Source of the DNA: Lingula anatina | Taxonomy: Eukaryota; Brachiopoda; Lingulata; Lingulida; Lingulidae | Assembly (NCBI RefSeq): GCF_001039355.2 | Contig: NW_019773614.1 | Coordinates: 338,618 to 402,617, forward strand | Length of the DNA stretch: 64,000 bases | Direction of reading: 5' to 3' | Notes under the pieces: model-generated | What the model was told of the DNA's origin: nothing | The model's database searches: none | Seen by the model: the letters and a program-made list of their open reading frames with translations, nothing else | Part shown: positions 56,719-64,000 of the stretch, in pieces | Layout: each line of letters opens with the position of its first letter | How positions within the stretch are numbered: position 1 is the first letter of the stretch | Translations under genes and position numbers: made by a program

Positions 56719-58966
56719 AGTCATAATAACTCTTCGTTTTGGCCAAAAATTGGATTTTCCTGAAAAAAAGGCAATTTTCCCGTACTTACCAATGGTCAAC
56801 GACCCCATTCCTGCATTCAAAGTTAATCCAGGGTTTTTTTCCTAAACGTACGGAGCTCTCTCTGACATTGCAAAGTCACTGGTGACCTACTTAAAACCGC
56901 GGGGAAAGCAGACAACAACAACACTATATAAGATTCATGAGATATATTCATCTTTTTGTTAAAAATGCATTTATATCCACAATATGTGCCATTCTGGGCT
57001 TTTCGTTATCCGACGCACTGTACAAAAACTTGCAACTTACGTCTGCGTCCGCATTAATGCGTTTGGCGCCATGTTATTTTGGTCTCGAATGAACGCGAGA
57101 ATCCGCGTGACACCATTACGTCATTAGCAACGAATGCCTTGATGACTGGGAAAAAAAGCATCGAAAGCCCCATTGACAAGCACAGATTTTAGTTTTACTA
57201 CAATAACGGCCGTTTTAGTGGTAAAACACAATAGAATATATTTCCATGTGTTGTTTACAATGTATTTCACGCGGAATTTTGAATCTCAAAGGAAAAGTTA
57301 TTATTGCTTTAATATTAGGATTTTGTCCCTTAGATCAACATTTACGTTGATGGTTGTATTATAAATGTATGGATGTATGGATGCGTCCTACAATCCACAT
57401 ATCCATTAGAAAAAAGATCCATCGGTTTGCAAACCATAATAAAAATGGTTTCACAAAAGATTTTACAGTTACTTAAAAGTCGTCATATTCTTTTTAATAA
57501 GTCGTCTACAGCTGTATTGTTGACATATCATTGTTTTAAACCCCAGAAAGAGTTCCTAAATATTAATCTGGCATCAGAAACAATTACCCTCAAACGATAA
57601 AGCTCACATGGAACTGTTTAGCGATGCAGAAATCATTGGTCACTGCAGGGCGGTAAGATACCAGCACCAGCAGACTAAAAGGGCTGTTTATAGCTCTGTA
57701 ATCAACGCAATGTCACTATAGATTGCAATCAGTAAATACCAGTCGTTTGCATTCTCACCTACACCTTCTGTATCACCCTCCGTACCTGCAACCAGCATTT
57801 AAATTCTGAACTTCATCAAATTAGGGTGATTCGCCAATATGGCCAATACTTCTATTTTCCATACAAACATCACTTGGAAGTGAATTCTTTTTGCATGGAT
57901 ACATACAGTATTTAACCAAGATATTGTTATTATGCAGTATAATCTTAGTGATTACCTTTCTCTGCGTTTTGAGGTACTTGTGTGTGTACTGGTACACGTG
58001 GTAAAAAGGTACTCTACGGACTTTCCATGACGAATGTAAATTTCATTATTTCAAATAGCACGAATCACCTCTAGTCCCTACACTTGGATTTGATGTATTG
58101 TACCATTTAAGTGAGATATCTTAGAGCTAAATATCAATGAGATACATGTATAGTATATATTAATGAGTAGTGATCCTTATACATGTACGTTTGCATGCCA
58201 AAATCTATGGCAGATATGATTCTTACTTACGACCATCAAAACTTTTTTGGCAAAAAAAAAGACAAAATCAAATAAAATATAAATATTATATTTAGAAAAA
58301 AATAAACTTTTTCCAGACGAGTTGAAAAAGTAAACCAACCCAACAAAATTTTCACATTGTTAATCCGAGATAGAAAAAGAACAAACACCAAAACTATCAT
58401 ATAGATAATATATTATTTAATCTGCACATTAGAAAGGAAAGGCATAACCGCGATACACATATATAAAACAAACACTTTGGTAGTATGAAAATTTTAAGCA
58501 TGGCCACGCCTCTGCAGTACTGTTTGTGCGAGATTATTGCCGGATGACATCACTGACTAGTAGCCGTGACGTCATTGGAGTTGGCCCCAGATTTTATCCA
58601 GGTTCCATGCAGCACATATTTATGCATGTCATGGAATATAAGTCCTCTCTTGAAATGCCTGACACAGCATAGTGGCGATAACAATTAACGCACTGTTCTA
58701 TATCTTGGAAATATTATTTTGCCATGAAGTATATATCTAATCATTATATAATGCAATTAAAGGAGAAGAGCTGATAACTTCACTGTATTAGTGGGGTACA
58801 TTTTATGTTGTGTGAACCTTCCAAAAATTTCGCTGTGCAGGACAAAGATAATACAATGTACAATAAAGAAGAAGTCATTCAATTCTACTTTCAGTAATGC
58901 TAAGCTGAAAACCTCGGCGCTGCCACTAGGCCATGGGCGTGGTCTGTGCATTGACGCATGCGCAGA
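56719..58966. other. Downstream flank of glycosyltransferase copy 2
   Basis: Contains the second copy of the duplicated downstream segment (57570-57650) and a dispersed repeat at 57165-57330. The convergent SVEP1-like gene ends at 58967. Nothing else coding is recognised. Confidence 0.45.
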
Positions 58967-61900
58967 TCACTTGCATGGTACATTGTTAGTTTTGTGGATC
59001 CTCCCAACCATGTTCTGAGCCAGATCGGGCCAGGCTTTCAGTAAATGATCGTCATTAATGTCCTGCGTACAGTCTTTGATTTTATTCCAAACCTTCATGC
59101 CGTGCAGGACTCCACTGAACGTATCTGTGGGAGAAAACGTCTCCAAACCGTTGATCTTTTGGCCGAGGACAAAACGCCCGCCAGCAGGGATTGGTTTACC
59201 CGAGGACAGTCCCGTGCCAGTTCTATGAAGCTTGCCGTTATTGTAAATTTCCCAGTTGCCTGGAAGTGGAAAACGGGATGTTTCATTAAGCTTACCTAGC
59301 TCTAGCTCTCTTCAACATGATGTTAAGAAGCGCGTAGATACTTGCGTGTAAACTGACAATGTTTTCTCAAGTCTAAATCTCCAACTGAACATTTGATGTA
59401 AATTCAATACCAAAGATACAAATACTGCACAAAACATGTATCAAAAGAGTGTGCATGAATTTATGACATAGATTGTACATGTCTGATATCTGCATTAAAG
59501 TTGAAATTCACACTTAACACTCACCAGCATTTGACGTCCACGTCAGGCAAATCTTATGCCAGGCGCCGTCCGCCGCGTTCATTCCTGTCGGGGCCGCGTC
59601 ATCATTCACCATCAACATGAAGTTATTTTGACCAAATATTGTAAAGTGGTCATTTCTCTGGTCACCGTAGGAGACCGGGGTGCCGTAGTTGGCCAGAACT
59701 TCGTTGCTGTCGTCTGATTTCATCCAGAATTGGAGCGTGATTTCCGACATGGCGGGCACTGCAGGCCTGGGATCCACGAAGACGTAGTCGTTTTCTGTGG
59801 CGCTTGTGAAGTCAATGTTGAAGCAGGGAGTTTCGCCTGTATAAACAACCGCACCATGGTCAGATTTTTGTGTCTTTATATTTCAGTGGAAAGGTAGTTA
59901 CTAACCCCTCTGTTATTTATCGTTTGCCATATTCATTTTATCCGTGGCACGATGAAACACTGTGTGTTCTTGTGCCCAAACTAACAAACGCGAGGGATTT
60001 TTGACCCATTAACAAGTGGTTTTCATTTGAGTATATGCGTATTAGTAAATGTATCCTTTTGAAACAATCTGTTAAGAATGTGTGCGTTCTACTTATCAAA
60101 ATAACCTTTTAATCAATAAAAGACAATTAAGCACTGAGGACGATTGAAGACAGAGTGCAGTCGAAACTCTCTACGCTGGGATAATTTTAACATTTTTGTT
60201 AATTTTTTTGGGGTGGAGTGGATAACCTTTCAAATAAATAAAGGTTAAATGCAATTTCACCCACCTACAGATATTTTGGTAAAATGTAAAAAAATTAAAG
60301 CGCGTCTACTGTTTAAAGAAACAAACCATCACTTACGTCGTTCACAATTTTTCCCAGAATAGTAATGTGGGCATGCGCAGTAATAATCATTGACGTCATC
60401 AATGCACGTGCCTCTAACGCAGGGTGAGCCCGCACACTCGTTGATATTAATTTCACAGTTGATGCCAGTAAATCCTGGTACACAACTGCACGTGTGTGAG
60501 TTTATCCCGTCAACACACGTACCTGTAATGTGCAATATAATATTTAAAAAAAACTGATATTTTTCCTGCTGGTGCTTTCTATGAATTAAAAACGAACAAA
60601 CGAAAAAAAATGCATGATAAATATCAAATACATTTTTTTATATTTCATTATTCATTGTATTTCTATAGCTAAGGTACAGTATGGTGCGATAAGAATGGTT
60701 TCACTTAAGAAGACTTGAAATTAGTCGGTAATATTTTGCTAATTATCACTGTATAAATAGTTGAAATTCTTAACATTACTATCTAAGAGATGATAATTTC
60801 ATATAGTTACAGTAAGATGGCATGGGTATTTATCGCAGAAAATACAACCATTACAATGTTAAACTAAAAAACTTTGGAAGATCTACGTTTTTTTTTTTTT
60901 TTTTTTTTTTTTTGCTAAATAGCTTTTATAACCAAAAACCTACCTCCGTTATCACATGCAATATGTTTACAGTCATCGATATTCTGCCCACAGTTAGGTC
61001 CGCTAAATCCTGGCGGGCACGAGCACGTGTAGGAATTCACTCCATCTGTACAGATGCCGCCATTTTCACACGGCCCGCTAGCGCATTCGTCGTCGTCCGT
61101 CTGGCAGCGTTTCCCAGAATACCCCGGGGGACATGCGCAGTTGAAATCATTGACTCCGTCAGTGCACGTGGCGCCATTTTGGCATGGGTTTTGTGCACAT
61201 TCGTCGATGTTTATAGAGCAGTCAGGACCAGTGTAACCAGGAACGCATGAGCAAGAATAGCTGTAAAAAGGAGGGATGAGGCTTAAAATAAACTTATTAT
61301 TATTTTTGTTATGTTTAAAAGAGTTTTTTTTGTGATAAAACAACAATGTTATCACGATATGAATGTATATTATCACAGTAGTAGTAATATTGAAAATCAC
61401 AAAACGTCAGTTCCCAAAATAGCAGACCCCTCCGTCCCTTAATACTGAGTGTATAAAAGCTATATCTGTAACCGGATTATTTGTTTGTAATGAATACCCC
61501 ACCACCCTCCCTCTCTCTCTCTCCCTCTCTTTCTCTCTCTCACTCACGCACGCACACACACAAAGACAGGCAAACAGTCGTCTACGTCAACTACACGCCG
61601 TCACCTACCTGTTGATTCTGTCGTGGCAGGTGGCTCCATTCTGGCAAGGAACGCTCTCGCAGTCGTCAATATTTGCCTCACAGTTCTTCCCAGTGAAACC
61701 AGCCGGGCAGTCGCAGCGGTAATCGTCAAACAGGTCATGACACTGGGCCCCGTTAAGGCACGGGCGGGTCGAACATTCGTTAAAGTCTGGAATTGAACTT
61801 AGGCATTGGAAAGAAGAACCCTTGGTTTTGTTTTAGAACTGAATTGGTTTAGTTTCAGAACAGGTGGAGCCATAGAGCTATGTGTGCGTAGAAGGAGCAC

Positions 61901-61986
61901 AGGCATCCAAACTATCGATTGTATAAAATCCCCCTTTTCGTTTAACTTTTTTTTCCTATCCTAGGCTATATATTATGTCGTGTGTG

Positions 61987-62038
<52 letters not shown>

Positions 62039-63743
62039 AGAGAGAGAGAGAGTGAAAGAGAGAGAGAACAATTTACCTATACACATATTCGACGAAGTGC
62101 TGCCTTTCCCTCTGGTGACCAATCCCGAGGAACACTGGGTACATTTCGTGCTTCCAGTTTGACTTGTATAGGTGTTCTTCTCACAAGGCTGACACGGCTG
62201 CAGGCCCGTACCTGACCAATAACCAGGCGGACACGTGGCTGTAAAAGACAAACAGTATGACGTCATGTGAGAAAGTGGCGTAAAGTATGACGTAACATGA
62301 CGAAATCACTTAATATTGTCAGTAACCTGTATTCGGCAATATACTGGTTCGTGAATATGCTTGTATATTTACATGTTTTTAGAATATACATGTATACGAT
62401 ATTACAAGTATAATGAAGTATATAAATACTACCGTAATGACATATTTTAAAAAAGCAGTTAAGGCATCGTTTTGACGTATCCTACTGTACGTGCACACAC
62501 GTGTACAACGTGCATTGTAACGTTGGTTTACCTTTGCATTTGTTAACACTCTCGGCGCCTTTAAACACGGTAAAAGTTCCCGATGGGCATGGAATGCACG
62601 ACGTCTGTTTTGCCTTGTCCTGGTACTGATTGACCGGGCACGGACTGCAGGCATCAGGTTCATCTACACCATTGGGAGAAAACGTCCCGGGCTGACAAAT
62701 ATCTGCAACAGTTCAAAATATGATGTTAGTATTTCTTCTGTGTTTTTTTTTTTCTTTCCTTTCACTGACACTCTTTATTATGATTTTTTTTGTTGTTGTT
62801 GTTGTTGTTGTTGTTTTTCTTTATCGCCGACTTATGGAAGTTGATTTTATTCTTTTTCTCTCTTTCAGTTTGTATTTATACTAATTGTATTAAATCTAAT
62901 TTTACATTCCTCTAAACGTACCTGAGCAATTATCCCTAGAAAACGATCCTTCTTTTAAAGCTAGGGTGCCGGCAGGGCATCTCTTGCACTGGAGCGCTCT
63001 CTCCTGGTCAGAATAATAACCAGCAGGGCACTTTGTGCACTTACCGCTCTCACTGTTATAAAAGTACCCCTTAGTGCAAACAACTGAAAAATAGTAATAT
63101 GAACATATAACCAGATTCTTGAGTAAACTACTACAAGTCAAATTACAAAAAAAAAAATAATAAAATACAAAATATTATATTACTGAGCTGAGGTTAAAAC
63201 ATGATAATGGAATGTAACAAGTTGTTTGTACAAATTACGCACCAATAGGTCACAACGAGAACGCGTAATGGTAAAGGGGAGTCCATAAAACGTGTGTCTG
63301 TCTGACTTCCAGTCGAAAAGTAGACTTAAGTTTTTTAAAATAAGGTTCATACGTACCGCATGTAATTTCACTGCCTTTCATTCTTGTTTCTTCTCCTCTT
63401 GCGCAACCTATACCTTCGTCCTTCTCTTCAATCGTAGCTACTCCGAGCTGAGAAACGAACTGAGATTTCAGATTTTTCAGGAGCTCGCTCAGGTCGTCAA
63501 GTTCTCTCCTGCGCCTCCCAACAGGGGTCGGCTGCGTGCCCTGAACCGCCGTGGTATTGATGGCCCCACAGATGACTCTGAAGTCGTCTTTCGTCACGTT
63601 GCAATTACACGCCTGACCGAAACTGCTGCTTCTGAAGATTTGAGCAGCGTTTTCCTTGATCTGATCCTGGGTGCTGGCTTCAGGGCAGCTGCCCTCATAG
63701 TAGTGAAGGTCGAAGAGAAGCCTCCTCGCGGGGTCCTGGAATT
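58967..63743 (-). CDS. SVEP1-like extracellular protein: Eph-receptor-like repeats, EGF repeats, pentraxin domain (3' part)
   Basis: Ten exons, all phase-consistent: 63357-63743, 62922-63083, 62532-62702, 62077-62238, 61609-61786, 60944-61260, 60337-60522, 59525-59836, 58967-59259 (stop TGA), plus a possible 9-bp piece at 63992-64000. The first exon is a Cys-containing linker (HYYEGSCPE--, [10 protein letters not shown]). The next three each carry a GY/GTF--C--CP-G-Y module of the ephrin-receptor-like type ([35 protein letters not shown]). About seven EGF repeats follow, several calcium-binding (DIDEC-like [17 protein letters not shown]). The last two exons form a pentraxin domain ([44 protein letters not shown]). 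The order matches the middle of SVEP1, a large matrix and adhesion protein, but this protein stops after the pentraxin domain. The N-terminal VWA/sushi part, if present, lies beyond the window. Confidence 0.87.
61986..62065. repeat. (TG)n(AG)n microsatellite
   Basis: Lies in an intron of the SVEP1-like gene, ten bases from the donor at 62077 of the 62077-62238 exon. Confidence 0.95.
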
Positions 63744-63904
63744 CTGTAATATTGTTTTTTTTTTAAATTATATATCGAATTTTGCAATCGGTCGTTTGTT
63801 TTGAAGATCATTTTGCTTCTACTTCCTTCATTTTGCAGGGTTGCTTTTATTTTCGTTAGCTGGATAATTTGTGACGTTTGTCTTCGACTCCCTTTTCCAT
63901 TTAT

Positions 63905-63944
63905 TTACTTATTTATCTATTAAATTATTAATTAATTAATTAAT

Positions 63945-63979
<35 letters not shown>

Positions 63980-63981
63980 TT
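63905..63981. repeat. (ATTT)n microsatellite
   Basis: Tetranucleotide array close to the window end, followed by GCACTTAC, which read on the minus strand is a strong donor (gtaagtgc) of the next upstream exon. Confidence 0.9.
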
Positions 63982-64000
63982 GTGCACTTACTGGTGCAGT

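Noticed and set aside
61982-62215. Cys-Val repeat frame opposite the SVEP1-like exon
   Set aside because: Microsatellite translation antisense to a well-supported exon.
1-64000. CRISPR arrays, operons or other prokaryotic systems
   Set aside because: The window is clearly eukaryotic: spliced genes, LINE, DIRS and SINE elements; no short regularly spaced repeats of CRISPR type.

Overview
The window is eukaryotic and intron-rich. Coding exons are short, bounded by GT/AG sites, and chain in compatible phases. The genes recognised are SREBP, nicastrin, an SVEP1-like EGF/pentraxin protein, a Ly6/uPAR protein, a sushi-domain protein and type II glycosyltransferases. Together with a TNFR-type receptor, a LamG exon of the kind common in lancelets, and DIRS, Harbinger and L1/Tx1-type transposons, they point to an invertebrate deuterostome, most likely a lancelet and possibly a hemichordate. 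The species call is inference. There is an assembly gap at 31428-32168 and single Ns at about 1179, 10382 and 49078.

Layout. 1-3626 (+): 3' part of a sterol regulatory element-binding protein gene, with two of its exons present twice. 4223-10153 (-): a six-exon chain that reads as one protein, with a TNFR-type cysteine-rich domain, a Ser/Thr-rich stalk, one transmembrane helix, a proline-containing cytoplasmic segment and a C-terminal trypsin-fold protease domain with an intact His-Asp-Ser triad. This is the most unusual find in the window. Its introns hold fold-back elements at 7330-8016 and 8037-8547. An isolated LamG-start exon lies upstream at 11125-11235. 11700-15100: non-autonomous DNA elements, one with a broken Myb/SANT-like ORF, and a long hairpin. 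15106-22125: an L1/Tx1-type LINE flanked by a target-site duplication, with the reverse-transcriptase core missing and a tandem-repeat block of about 3.2 kb inside. 23835-28198 (-): a DIRS-type tyrosine-recombinase retrotransposon. 28382-30724: a Harbinger element whose transposase ORF is split by a nested element.

32669-38558 (-): nicastrin, 11 exons, lacking the C-terminal exons. 40195-46436 (+): a three-exon, probably GPI-anchored Ly6/uPAR-type protein with a 5.3-kb intron that contains a fold-back transposon. 48425-49001 (+): signal peptide plus sushi domain. 50794-51927 and 55579-56718 (+): tandem GT32-like glycosyltransferase genes. 58967-63743 (-): 3' part of an SVEP1-like gene (Eph-receptor-like cysteine repeats, EGF repeats, terminal pentraxin domain).

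The genes do not form an operon. Several act at or on membranes (SREBP, nicastrin, the receptor-protease), but that grouping is probably coincidental. Exon models were built by hand from splice signals, phase and protein similarity recalled from memory. No database search was possible.
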